NCBI RefSeq assembly: GCF_008704855.1
Contig: NZ_CP023691.1
Span: 7,998,001-8,062,000 of the forward strand
Length of the DNA: 64,000 nt
From: Streptomyces platensis
GTDB taxonomy: Bacteria > Actinomycetota > Actinomycetes > Streptomycetales > Streptomycetaceae
Direction: 5' to 3'
Shown piece after piece: positions 8,772 to 15,931 of this stretch; the first letter of the stretch is position 1, and each line of letters begins with the position of its first letter. The notes under the pieces are model-generated. The model saw only the letters and a list, made by a program, of their open reading frames with translations. It was not told the origin of the DNA and did not search any database. The translations under genes and the position numbers were made by a program.

Positions 8772-8786
8772 CGCGTACGGCGTTCC

Positions 8787-8811
8787 GGGGCCGGCCGCCG
8801 TCGTCGGCCCC
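8787..8811. terminator. Possible bioF terminator
   Basis: GGGGCCG (8787-8793) and CGGCCCC (8805-8811) form a 7-bp GC stem with an 11-base loop, 16 bases past the bioF stop. Confidence 0.4.
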
Positions 8812-8901
8812 GCTCCTGCGGGCCTCCCGGAACCCGCTGGTGCGGTCCGCCCAAATCCGTTCTCGCAGGGCAGAGTTCACCGCAACGAGCGATAGGGCTC
8901 C

Positions 8902-8924
8902 GTATATGTGGGTGGATCGGGTAT
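8902..8924 (+). promoter_or_regulatory. Candidate SigB/SigF-type promoter
   Basis: GTAT (8902-8905), a 13-base spacer and GGGTAT (8919-8924) resemble the stress-sigma pattern GNNT-N14-16-GGGTAT, although the spacer is one base short. It lies 128 bases before an anti-sigma-type ATPase gene, the kind of gene often placed under such sigma factors. Confidence 0.3.
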
Positions 8925-9051
8925 CTCATCGCCGGCGGGGGTGGCAGTCTGGCGCCCAGCAGAAGCCCGAGGCCGCACCGGTGTCCGGAGCGGCATCCCG
9001 GGTCCGGTGCGCACCGGACCCGGGCCTCGGTGGGAAAGGGACGGCGCCTCG

Positions 9052-9480
9052 ATGGCAGACCACCAAGCATCCTCACTGACTCTGCCGAGCGCCCCCGCCT
9101 CGGTCCGCACCGCCCGCAGCCACGCCCTCACCGTGCTCGCCGAATGGGGCCTGCCCGCCGACTCCGCACTCGCCGACTCCCTCCGGCTGATCGTCTCCGA
9201 ACTCGCGACCAACGCCGTCGTGCACACCTTCGGCCGGTCGCCGGACTTCACCGTCGAGCTGCGGCTGGAGCGCGACGAGCAGCTGCGGGTCGGCATCACC
9301 GACAGCCATCCCCGCCACCCGCGCCGACTGCCCGCCGCCGTCCAGCAGGACAACGGCCGGGGCCTGGTCATCATCCGCTGCCTCGCCGCGGAAGCCGGCG
9401 GCCGGCTCTCGGTCGTCCCCACCGACTCCGGCGGGAAGACCGTCTGGATCACCCTGCCGTGGCAGAACACCGTCCGCTGA
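9052..9480 (+). CDS. RsbW-like ATP-binding regulatory protein
   Basis: A 142-residue HATPase_c protein of the anti-sigma/serine-kinase type abundant in Streptomyces. The N box is SELATNAVVH (about residues 50-59), and the ATP-lid glycines are in DNGRGLVIIRCLA. It is expected to bind ATP and a sigma factor or anti-anti-sigma partner in the cytoplasm. No partner gene is adjacent, so its target is unknown. The ATG at 9052 follows AAAGGGA by about ten bases; upstream in-frame codons are less convincing. Confidence 0.8.
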   Translation: MADHQASSLTLPSAPASVRTARSHALTVLAEWGLPADSALADSLRLIVSELATNAVVHTFGRSPDFTVELRLERDEQLRVGITDSHPRHPRRLPAAVQQDNGRGLVIIRCLAAEAGGRLSVVPTDSGGKTVWITLPWQNTVR

Positions 9481-9504
9481 CGACCTCTGCCGCACCCGGC
9501 GGCA

Positions 9505-9686
9505 CCTAGGGGGTGTCCGCAAAGTCCCGTCGTCCGCCCGGAGGGCGGGGCTCGCGGCGTCTGGTGCGTGCGCTCGCAAGGCGGAGGGTCGTCCTCGTAG
9601 TGGGTCTACGTGGACGATCCGACAACGCAGCGAGCGTGCGTGCCAGACGTCGCGAGCCAGGCGGGACTTTGCGGACACCCCCTAGG
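9505..9686. repeat. 182-bp near-perfect palindrome (MITE-like)
   Basis: The element begins and ends with CCTAGG. Its outer 24 bases (GGGGGTGTCCGCAAAGTCCC and flanks) are repeated inverted at the other end, and the arms stay similar through CTCGCGGCGTCTGG, GCGTGCGCTCGC and GTCGTCC to a short centre near 9598 (GTGGGTCTACGTGG). It sits between two genes of opposite orientation. It looks like a dispersed, non-coding mobile repeat able to form a long hairpin, and could also stop transcription from both sides. Confidence 0.7.
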
Positions 9687-9687
9687 G

Positions 9688-10605
9688 CTACGGCGTGGGG
9701 GAGTGGCGGGTGAAGGCTCCGCGCAGCAGGGCGCGCAAGGTGTCCGCGGCCGGGGCGCCGCCGTCGGGGCGGTAGGCCACCGAGATCCGGCGGAGCAGCT
9801 CCGGCGGGTCCAGCCGGCGGACCCCCAGCGGGGTCACGGAGCCCTCCGCCATCATCTCCGGGACCACCGCCACCCCGAGCCCCGCGCTCACCAGCGCACA
9901 CACCACCGCATAGCTAGGCGACTCGCAGCGCACCGCCACACTCGCCCCGGCGGCCGCCAGCACCGCCTCCACGGCACGCCGGTTCGGGTTGGCCGGTGCC
10001 ATGCTGACCAGCGGCTGACCGGCCAGCTCGGCGAGCGGCAGACGTCCGGCACCCGCCGACAGGGCATGGCCCGGCGCGGTGACCAGCACCAGTTCCTCGG
10101 TCAGCAGCGGTTCGAGCCGCACCCCCTCCGGCGGCGGCATCGCCTCGCCCGGCACATACTCGTGCGTCAGCGCCAGATCGACCTCGCCCAGCGCCACCGC
10201 TGCGGTGGCCTGCGGAGGTACGTACTCCGTGACGCTCAGCTCCACATCGGGGTGCGCGCGCCGGAACGCGTTGAGCGCGGGCGGCAGCAGATGCGTCCCG
10301 GCGGTCATGAACGTGCCGACCCGCAGTCGGCCGCCGGACAGCCCCGTCAGCCGGGACAGCTCGTGCCGCGCCTGCTCCAGCTCGTCGAGCACCCGCCGGG
10401 CCCGTACGAGCAGCAGCTCACCGGCCGCCGTCAGCCGCGCCCCGCGGTGGTGGCGCACCAGCAGCGCCGTCCCGGCCTCCCGCTCCAGCTTGGCGAGCTG
10501 CTGGGAGAGCGCGGGCGCGGTGTAGCCCAGCCGGTCGGCGGCTCTGCTGATCGAACCGGCCTCCGCCACCGCCACCAGAGCGGCCAGCCGCGTGGGGTCG
10601 TACAT
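9688..10605 (-). CDS. LysR-family transcriptional regulator
   Basis: A 305-residue LysR protein. The N-terminal winged helix-turn-helix covers residues 3-62 (LAALVAVAEAGSISRAADRL, then TAPALSQQLAKLE). The rest is a periplasmic-binding-protein-like effector domain. ATG 10605 (MYDPTRL) is preferred over the GTG/ATG codons upstream. It is divergent from a LysE/RhtB exporter, the usual arrangement in which the LysR protein senses the exported amino acid and activates the exporter. Confidence 0.88.
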   Translation of the reverse strand: MYDPTRLAALVAVAEAGSISRAADRLGYTAPALSQQLAKLEREAGTALLVRHHRGARLTAAGELLLVRARRVLDELEQARHELSRLTGLSGGRLRVGTFMTAGTHLLPPALNAFRRAHPDVELSVTEYVPPQATAAVALGEVDLALTHEYVPGEAMPPPEGVRLEPLLTEELVLVTAPGHALSAGAGRLPLAELAGQPLVSMAPANPNRRAVEAVLAAAGASVAVRCESPSYAVVCALVSAGLGVAVVPEMMAEGSVTPLGVRRLDPPELLRRISVAYRPDGGAPAADTLRALLRGAFTRHSPTP

Positions 10606-10676
10606 AAGAACCTCTTTAGGCCCCCCAAGAACATTGCCACTCCCCATTAAAGGCTCTGACCAGCGAAACTGCTCCC
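10606..10676. promoter_or_regulatory. LysR/LysE divergent promoter region
   Basis: 71 bases between the two divergent starts. It holds an imperfect inverted pair, CCTCTTTAGG near 10610 and ATTAAAGGCT near 10648, the spacing and position expected for a LysR binding region. The match is weak. Confidence 0.3.
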
Positions 10677-11327
10677 ATGGACGGACAGCTGATGGCCTTC
10701 ACCGGAGTCGCCGCGGGCATGGTCGCCATGCCGGGCGCGGACTTCGCGGTCGTGGTGCGCCACGCACTCGACTCGCGCCGGGCGGGGGTGGCGGCCGCCG
10801 TCGGAGTGGCGGGCGGGCTGCTGGTGCACACCGCACTGGCGGTCGCCGGGCTCGCGGCCGTGCTGGTGGCCGTGCCCGCGCTCTTCGGCGCCGTCCAACT
10901 CCTGGGCGGGGTCTATCTGTTGTACCTCGGCGTCGGTGCGCTGGCCGCTGCCGTCCGCCGCAGGGGGACGCCCGGCGATGCCGCGACCGCACCGGCCGAC
11001 AGCCCGGCCGCCCGCCCGGCCACCGCGGGGCGAAGCCTGCGCCAGGGCTTCCTGACCAACGCCCTCAACCCCAAGGCCCCGGTCCTCTTCCTCAGTCTGC
11101 TGCCGCAGTTCGTCCCGGCCGGCGAGCCCGCGCTGCCGCGCACGCTGCTGCTCGCGACGATGGTCGTGGCCATGGCCCTGGTGTGGTTCCCCGCCGTCGC
11201 TCTGCTCGTCGACCGCCTGGGCAGCTGGCTGCGCCGCCCCCGGGTCACCCGCGCCCTGGAAGCCGTCACCGGAGCGCTGCTCACCACACTGGGCGGCATC
11301 CTGCTCGTCGAGGTCGTACTGGCCTGA
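10677..11327 (+). CDS. LysE/RhtB-family amino-acid exporter
   Basis: A 216-residue inner-membrane exporter with about six hydrophobic segments. The family signature GQGFLTNALNPKAPVLFLSLLPQF is recognisable in TNALNPKAPVLFLSLL (about residues 128-143), and the N-terminus PGADFAVVVRHAL corresponds to the PGP/D motif of RhtB proteins. It probably exports a neutral or basic amino acid under control of the divergent LysR protein. Confidence 0.88.
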   Translation: MDGQLMAFTGVAAGMVAMPGADFAVVVRHALDSRRAGVAAAVGVAGGLLVHTALAVAGLAAVLVAVPALFGAVQLLGGVYLLYLGVGALAAAVRRRGTPGDAATAPADSPAARPATAGRSLRQGFLTNALNPKAPVLFLSLLPQFVPAGEPALPRTLLLATMVVAMALVWFPAVALLVDRLGSWLRRPRVTRALEAVTGALLTTLGGILLVEVVLA

Positions 11328-11517
11328 AGGACGGGCACGGGCAGGCCGGCGCACCCCGGTGTCCCGCGGCGACGGCGGGGCAGCACCGTCACCGAGCCGT
11401 CCGCGGGCGGGAAGCTTCCGCGCGCCGCAGCCGTCAGCAGTGTGCTCAGTGGTGAGGTAACCCGGCCAAGTTGGCCAATCCCACTGGTAATTGATCACAC
11501 GTGAGACGAAATGCCGG

Positions 11518-11991
11518 TCAGCCCACACGTCCATAGGACACCGCGCCACTCCAGATCCGTTCCAGCCGCACCACGCTCCCGGCCTTGGGCGCATGCCACA
11601 TCCGGCCCCGGCCCGCGTAGATGCCGACGTGGTAAATGCCGCGTGCGGAACGGAAGAAGACCAGGTCACCGCGTCTGCGCACGGAGGCTGGGACATGCCG
11701 GGTGCGGACGTACTGTGCGGCGGCGGTACGGGGCAGCGCCCGCCCGGCGCGCTTGAACGAATACAGCGTCAGGCCCGAACAGTCGAAGCGGTACGGCCCT
11801 TGGGCGCCGTATTGGTAGGGCGCGCCGCTCTTGGAGGCCGCGATCCGCAGCGCGTAGGCGGACACCGTCGCGGCTTCGGCGTTCCCGGTCTCTCCTGGGG
11901 AGACGGTTGTCCCGCCCAGGGTGACCAGCGTCAGAGCGGTGACGGTGCCGGCGCGCGCCAGCAGATTCGGCGTATGCATGCGCACAGTCAT
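11518..11991 (-). CDS. Secreted NlpC/P60 cell-wall hydrolase
   Basis: A 157-residue protein with a signal peptide (Arg near the N-terminus, hydrophobic AGTVTALTLVTLGG, cleavage near AEA) and one NlpC/P60 domain. The catalytic Cys is in RFDCSGLTLYSF, the His in IYHVGIYAG, and a third polar residue in WHAPK. It should cleave D-Glu-diaminopimelate bonds in peptidoglycan outside the cell. ATG 11991 is preceded by GAAGGG; a TTG two codons upstream is less likely. The leader contains a c-di-AMP riboswitch and a CRP-type site lies further upstream. Confidence 0.85.
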   Translation of the reverse strand: MTVRMHTPNLLARAGTVTALTLVTLGGTTVSPGETGNAEAATVSAYALRIAASKSGAPYQYGAQGPYRFDCSGLTLYSFKRAGRALPRTAAAQYVRTRHVPASVRRRGDLVFFRSARGIYHVGIYAGRGRMWHAPKAGSVVRLERIWSGAVSYGRVG

Positions 11992-12010
11992 GCGCAAACC
12001 CTTCGTCAGC

Positions 12011-12190
12011 CGCCTGCGAAGGAAGACCTGTCGGGTTCGGGCAGGCGAAGATGCCCGGCCGTGCGTACGGCTTCACCCCAAGGAGCCCTCGGCCATAAGG
12101 CCGGGACCCCGTCCTGCTCGGGTCCTCCGCTCCCGCCGATCCACAACGTCGACCGGACATCCGGTACGGCGGCGGGATTAGGCGCCCGTC
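12011..12190 (-). ncRNA. ydaO-yuaA (cyclic di-AMP) riboswitch
   Basis: The leader of the NlpC/P60 gene, read leftward, carries the conserved blocks of this class in order: CCTAATCCCGCC, GGGAGCGGAGGACCC, TTGGGGTGAAG, CCCGAACCCGACAGG and the closing GCAGGCG. The aptamer ends about 20 bases before the ATG at 11991, so the expression platform must be compact. This class is known to sit before resuscitation-factor and NlpC/P60 genes in Streptomyces, where c-di-AMP generally lowers expression. Confidence 0.85.
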
Positions 12191-12277
12191 CGGACCGCCC
12201 CGTCGCTGTGGCGGGGTCTTGCCGTCGAAGGGATCGTCACGCACCCGCCACCAGAATTCCGAGCTGAAAATGCCGTA

Positions 12278-12293
12278 TGTGACATGCGTCACA
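12278..12293. promoter_or_regulatory. CRP-type binding site
   Basis: TGTGACATGCGTCACA is a perfect TGTGA-N6-TCACA palindrome, about 90 bases before the riboswitch aptamer. Streptomyces Crp is known to act on germination-linked cell-wall hydrolase genes; use here is inferred from the match and position. Confidence 0.6.
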
Positions 12294-12349
12294 CTTCGCC
12301 TGAATGGTTACTTTTGTTCCCTCATGCGCTGAGGCGCGGAGCGTCGCAG

Positions 12350-12364
12350 CCCCTGGACCAGGGG
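12350..12364. other. Small perfect palindrome downstream of the clpP operon
   Basis: CCCCTGGACCAGGGG is self-complementary (7-bp arms around one base). It lies about 105 bases past the end of the leftward clpP-associated pair and upstream of the CRP-type site. It could end the clpP transcript, but a one-base loop cannot form as a hairpin without losing pairs. Confidence 0.25.
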
Positions 12365-12470
12365 CGAAACATCAAAGGTCCAAGGAATTGCCTCTCCCCG
12401 CGCAATTCGTCGCCTCCTCACATCGGGCCCGGACGCTACGCCGTATGCGCAGCTCCGTGTGCGTGTCGCG

Positions 12471-12779
12471 TCAACTCTCCGTGGCCGGCGGCATCGTCAC
12501 GAGCCCGGCCCGGCGCTCGCCCTCCAGTACCCGGAGCGCCCGGGCCAGGGTCTCGCGGTGCAGCTCGCTCTCGCCCCGGTCGTGCATCAGTGTCAGCGCG
12601 TCGCGCAGTCCGGCGGCCTTGCCGACCAGTGCTTGGGCGGCCCGCAGTCCGGTGTAGGTGTCGCCGCCCCGGGCCGGGTTGATCCTGCCCAGCAGGTCGA
12701 GCACCTCCAGGTAGCGGTCGATCAGGTCGCCCTCGGCCCGTGTCAGGGCGGGCAGTGGCGGAAGTTCCGGCAGCAGCAT
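12471..12779 (-). CDS. Hypothetical protein linked to ClpP
   Basis: A 102-residue, mostly helical, Leu/Arg-rich protein without signal peptide or membrane segment (for example LIDRYLEVLDLLGRINPARGG and LHRETLARALRVLEGERRAG). No family was recognised. It begins six bases after the clpP-paralogue stop, so the two are surely co-transcribed. A role as adaptor or regulator of that ClpP is a guess from position only. Confidence 0.7.
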   Translation of the reverse strand: MLLPELPPLPALTRAEGDLIDRYLEVLDLLGRINPARGGDTYTGLRAAQALVGKAAGLRDALTLMHDRGESELHRETLARALRVLEGERRAGLVTMPPATES

Positions 12780-12785
12780 CCGGGC

Positions 12786-13421
12786 TCACCGCTCGCCGAG
12801 TTGGGGGGCGGACTGCTTGCGCTGACGGGTGAGTGCGTCGATCAGGCCGTACTCCCGGGCGGCTTCGGCGTCGAAGATCTTGTCGCGCTCGATATCGGCG
12901 GCGATCCGCTCCCGGGGCTGTCCGGTGTGTTCGGCCAGCATCCGCTCCAGCATGTCGCGGGTGCGCAGCAACTCCTCGGCCTCGATCTGGAGATCGGTGG
13001 CCTGGCCCTGGACGGGCTCGTGGAGCGAGGGCTGGTGGATCAGGATCCGGGCGCCGGGCAGGGCCAGCCGCTTTCCGGGGGTGCCGGCGGCCAGCAGGAC
13101 CGCGGCTGCGGAGGCGGCCTGCCCCAGACAGATGGTCTGCACATCGCACGACACGAAGCGCATCGTGTCGTAGATGGCGGTCATCGCCGTGAAGGAGCCG
13201 CCGGGGGAGTTGATGTAGAGCGAGATGTCCTGGTCGGGCGCGGCGTGTTCGAGGTGGATGAACTGCGCCATCACATCGTTGGCGGAGGCGTCGTCGACCG
13301 GGGTGCCCAGGAAGATGATGCGCTCACTGAGCAGCTTGGAGTACGGGTCCATGGTGCGCGTCCCCTGGGACGTGCGCTCGGTGAACTCGGGAAGGATGTA
13401 GCGGGCCATCGGTCGCAGCAT
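12786..13421 (-). CDS. ATP-dependent Clp protease subunit (ClpP paralogue)
   Basis: A 211-residue serine peptidase of family S14. The catalytic Ser is in GQAASAAAVLLAAG (about residue 100), the His in RILIHQPS and the Asp in the following helix region (ERDKIFDAEAA). The front, ARYILPEFTERTSQGTRTMDPYSKLL, matches the accessory ClpP group. Streptomyces carry up to five clpP genes; this one is unlinked to clpX or a second clpP, so it is not the housekeeping clpP1P2 pair. GAGGAG precedes the ATG. It is divergent from a Phd/YefM antitoxin gene 61 bases away. Confidence 0.88.
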   Translation of the reverse strand: MLRPMARYILPEFTERTSQGTRTMDPYSKLLSERIIFLGTPVDDASANDVMAQFIHLEHAAPDQDISLYINSPGGSFTAMTAIYDTMRFVSCDVQTICLGQAASAAAVLLAAGTPGKRLALPGARILIHQPSLHEPVQGQATDLQIEAEELLRTRDMLERMLAEHTGQPRERIAADIERDKIFDAEAAREYGLIDALTRQRKQSAPQLGER

Positions 13422-13450
13422 GAGCTTGCTCCTCTCTCTGTGTAAAAAAT

Positions 13451-13476
13451 GTACAGGATGTACGTCCAGTTAGAAT
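13451..13476 (+). promoter_or_regulatory. Operator and -10 of the Phd/YefM gene
   Basis: GTACAGGATGTAC (13451-13463) is a perfect 5-3-5 inverted repeat, followed by TAGAAT (13471-13476), a good -10. The distance from this -10 to the ATG at 13483 puts transcription start at the start codon, so the mRNA may be leaderless. The operator sits where a Phd/YefM dimer would autorepress, and could also affect the divergent clpP promoter. Confidence 0.5.
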
Positions 13477-13482
13477 GGGAGC

Positions 13483-13797
13483 ATGGCCTACGAAATTCCG
13501 GTGACGCAAGCCCGGGCGGAGCTGGCGGATCTGATCAACCGCGTTGTCTACGGCGGTGAGCGGGTGGTCGTCACCCGGCACGGCAAACCGCTGGTGGCGC
13601 TGGTATCCGCCGCTGACCTGGAGCTTCTTGATGAGCTGGGGCGGCGAGAGCAGAGTGCGGAGGACGAGCAGGTGATCAGCACGGTCTCCGCCGTGCGACA
13701 GCTCCCGTCCGCTCCGGGCGAACGGCGGCGGTTCGGGATCGCCGCAGAACACCGCGACCCGGCTGCCGGGGACCGGCGGCCGGGTCGCGAGAGCTGA
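13483..13797 (+). CDS. Phd/YefM-family antitoxin, no adjacent toxin
   Basis: A 104-residue protein. Residues 1-55 (YEIPVTQARAELADLINRV, then RVVVTRHGKPLVALVSAADLE) are a clear Phd/YefM DNA-binding and dimerisation domain. The C-terminal tail, after about residue 60, is Arg/Gly-rich and longer than usual. No RelE/YoeB, Doc or PIN toxin follows; the next gene is a convergent peptidase. It may be a stand-alone regulator of itself and the divergent clpP gene. Confidence 0.85.
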   Translation: MAYEIPVTQARAELADLINRVVYGGERVVVTRHGKPLVALVSAADLELLDELGRREQSAEDEQVISTVSAVRQLPSAPGERRRFGIAAEHRDPAAGDRRPGRES

Positions 13798-13818
13798 CGG
13801 TCAGCGAGTGCTGACCGT
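13797..13818. terminator. Bidirectional terminator between antitoxin and peptidase genes
   Basis: ACGGTCAGC (13797-13805) and GCTGACCGT (13810-13818) form a perfect 9-bp stem with a GAGT loop in the 38-base gap between two convergent genes. Confidence 0.65.
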
Positions 13819-13835
13819 GCGGGGGTGCGGGTGGC

Positions 13836-14780
13836 TCAGGAGCTGAGCTCCCACAGCGCGTGGGCGATGGCGTCGGTGTGGTTGTCCAGCGCCTTGTCGT
13901 CGATGTTCTTCGCGGTGTCGCAGGACTGGTGGTAGCAGGCGTCGAAGGCCTTGCCGGCCTCGCCGCCCCAGTTCTTCGCCTGCTCCTCGGTCTTCTTGTA
14001 GTCGGCGCCGGAGAAGAGGCCGCCGACGGCGATGCCCGCGTCCTTGAAGGAGGCGTGGTCCGAGCGGCCGTCGCCCTCGGTCTCCTTCTCGGTGGCGATG
14101 TTCTTCTTGGCGAAGAAGTCCTTGAAGACCTTCTCCAGGCGGGTGTCGTCGTCGTAGACGAAGTAGCCCGGGTTCGGCGAGCCGATCATGTCGAAGTTCA
14201 GATAGGAGTCGATCTTCGACTTGTCGGCGCCGAGCTTGTTGACGTAGGCTTGCGAGCCGACCATGCCGTCCTCTTCGTCGCCGAACCAGGCGAACCGGAG
14301 GTGCTTGGTGGGCTTGAGATCCGCCTTGGCGACGGCGAGCGCCACCTCGAGGATGCCGGCCGAGCCCGAGCCGTTGTCGTTGATGCCGGGGCCGTCGGGG
14401 ACCGAGTCCAGGTGGGCGCCGGCCATCACGGTCTTGCTCTCGTCGCCGCCCTTCCAGTCGGCGACCAGGTTGTAGCCCTTGGCGCCGCCGCCGTCGAACT
14501 CCTCGACCTTGGTGGTGAATCCGGCCTTGTCGAGCTTGCCCTTGATGAAGTCGACGGAGGCCTTGTAGCCGGCCTGTCCGTGGGCGCGGTTGCCGCCGTT
14601 GGCGTCGGCGATCGACTGGAGCTGGTCCAGGTCGGCCTTGACGGACTTGACGTCGATGTCCGGGGCGGCCGCCGGCGCGGTCCCGGCGTAGGCGCCGGCC
14701 GCGGTGAAGACGGTGGCGGCGACGGCGGCGACGGCGCCCGTGGCCAGCGCGGCCCGGCGTATTCGCGTGGAACGAGTCAC
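13836..14780 (-). CDS. Secreted M28 zinc aminopeptidase (SGAP-like)
   Basis: A 314-residue exported protein. The signal peptide has an Arg-rich front and an Ala/Val core ending near AGAYA. The M28 metal ligands are in AGAHLDSV (His), GINDNGSGSAG (bridging Asp), FGDEEDG (catalytic and binding Glu), DMIGSPNPG (Asp) and CYHQSCD (His), the order seen in Streptomyces griseus aminopeptidase. It should release hydrophobic N-terminal residues from peptides outside the cell. The start is GTG 14780 with GGAG about 12 bases upstream. Confidence 0.93.
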   Translation of the reverse strand: MTRSTRIRRAALATGAVAAVAATVFTAAGAYAGTAPAAAPDIDVKSVKADLDQLQSIADANGGNRAHGQAGYKASVDFIKGKLDKAGFTTKVEEFDGGGAKGYNLVADWKGGDESKTVMAGAHLDSVPDGPGINDNGSGSAGILEVALAVAKADLKPTKHLRFAWFGDEEDGMVGSQAYVNKLGADKSKIDSYLNFDMIGSPNPGYFVYDDDTRLEKVFKDFFAKKNIATEKETEGDGRSDHASFKDAGIAVGGLFSGADYKKTEEQAKNWGGEAGKAFDACYHQSCDTAKNIDDKALDNHTDAIAHALWELSS

Positions 14781-15300
14781 AGTGTTTGCTCCGATACTGG
14801 TGTGGGGGGATGGAGCTGTTTGACGCGCACATGAGAATTGCGATCACTTTGCCAACCGTCAAGAGCGCATACCGGACAGTTGTGTTCGGCGAGCGAGCCG
14901 GGTCTCGTTTACGCCGATAGTGGCGATTCATGGCGCATGGCGGTCATCTGTTCCGTGCGCCCGGGCGGGCCTCAAGGGGTGGATTTCGCCAGCGCATTGC
15001 TTGTGCGGCCCGGGAGATGACGGGGTGCCGGTTGCTGCGGGAGGCGGTGCCCGCGCCGTAACGGGCGGTGATAGCGCCGCGTTACACCAGGCGAAAGAAG
15101 GGGTGTCGACAGGTCCCTGGCCGTAACGCCGCTGAAATCCCGCCGAACTAGCCTCCTGGCGCACAGCGCTTGATGGCCAAGTGCTGAAAGTCGGTTTGCT
15201 CCTCCTTTAATTACTGCGTGGTACATCTAGCGACACGGGTGTGCCCACGCCTGTGACCTGGGCGAATGTGTCCGGGCGGGAAGACTGTGAGGTGGAAGGT
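14781..15300. other. Divergent intergenic region upstream of the urease genes
   Basis: 520 bases between the leftward peptidase gene and rightward ureA. No coding frame with family similarity was seen. The 100 bases before ureA are AT-richer (CTCCTCCTTTAATTACTGCG at about 15200) and probably contain the urease promoter and nitrogen-control sites, but no GlnR consensus was confidently recognised. Confidence 0.35.
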
Positions 15301-15603
15301 ATGCAACTGACCCCGCATGAACAGGAGCGCCTGATGATTCATGTGGCGGCAGACGTGGCTGAAAAGCGCCGCTCCCGGGGGGTGAAGCTGAACCACCCCG
15401 AGTCGATCGCGCTGCTCACCGTGCACATCCTCGAAGGCGCCCGGGACGGCCGTACCGTCGCCGAGCTGATGTCCTCCGGCCGCAAGGTGCTCACCCGCGA
15501 CGAGGTCATGGACGGCATCCCCGAGATGATCCACGACGTGCAGGTCGAAGCCACCTTCCCCGACGGCACCAAGCTCGTCACCGTTCACGAACCCATCAAC
15601 TGA
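15301..15603 (+). CDS. ureA: Urease gamma subunit
   Basis: A 100-residue urease structural subunit starting MQLTPHEQERLMIHVAADVA, with VKLNHPESIALLTVHILEGARDG cut here as the family signature around residues 30-50. It assembles with beta and alpha subunits into the urea-hydrolysing cytoplasmic enzyme. The ATG at 15301 follows GGAAGG; a GTG 20 codons upstream lies in non-conserved sequence. First gene of ureABCFGD. Confidence 0.96.
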   Translation: MQLTPHEQERLMIHVAADVAEKRRSRGVKLNHPESIALLTVHILEGARDGRTVAELMSSGRKVLTRDEVMDGIPEMIHDVQVEATFPDGTKLVTVHEPIN

Positions 15604-15619
15604 ACGGGGAGAGCGGAAC

Positions 15620-15931
15620 ATGATCCCAGGCCAGATCCTCCACGCCGACGAGCCGGTGCGCCTCAACGAAGGCCTTCCCCACACGCGGCTCACCGTCCTC
15701 AACGCCGCCGACCGCCCCGTCCAGGTCGGCTCCCACTACCACTTCGCCGAGGCCAATCCCGGCCTCGACTTCGACCGCGCGGCCGCGCACGGCAAGCGGC
15801 TGAACGTCCCGGCCGGCTCCGCCGTGCGCTTCGAGCCCGGCATCCCCACCGAGGTCGAACTCGTCCCCATCGGGGGCAAGCGCATCGTCATGGGCCTGCG
15901 GGGCGAGACCGGAGGAACCCTCGATGGCTGA
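15620..15931 (+). CDS. ureB: Urease beta subunit
   Basis: A 103-residue subunit beginning MIPGQILHADEPVRLNEG, with VGSHYHFAEANPGLDFDR and the invariant AAHGKRLNVPAGSAVRFEPG region. It packs between alpha subunits in the trimer. It follows ureA by 16 bases and overlaps ureC by eight. Confidence 0.96.
   Translation: MIPGQILHADEPVRLNEGLPHTRLTVLNAADRPVQVGSHYHFAEANPGLDFDRAAAHGKRLNVPAGSAVRFEPGIPTEVELVPIGGKRIVMGLRGETGGTLDG

Noticed and set aside
13753..13789. GC-rich hairpin (GCGACCCGG...CCGGGTCGC) as a terminator
   Set aside because: It lies inside the 3' end of the Phd/YefM coding frame. The better terminator is the 9-bp stem just after the stop.
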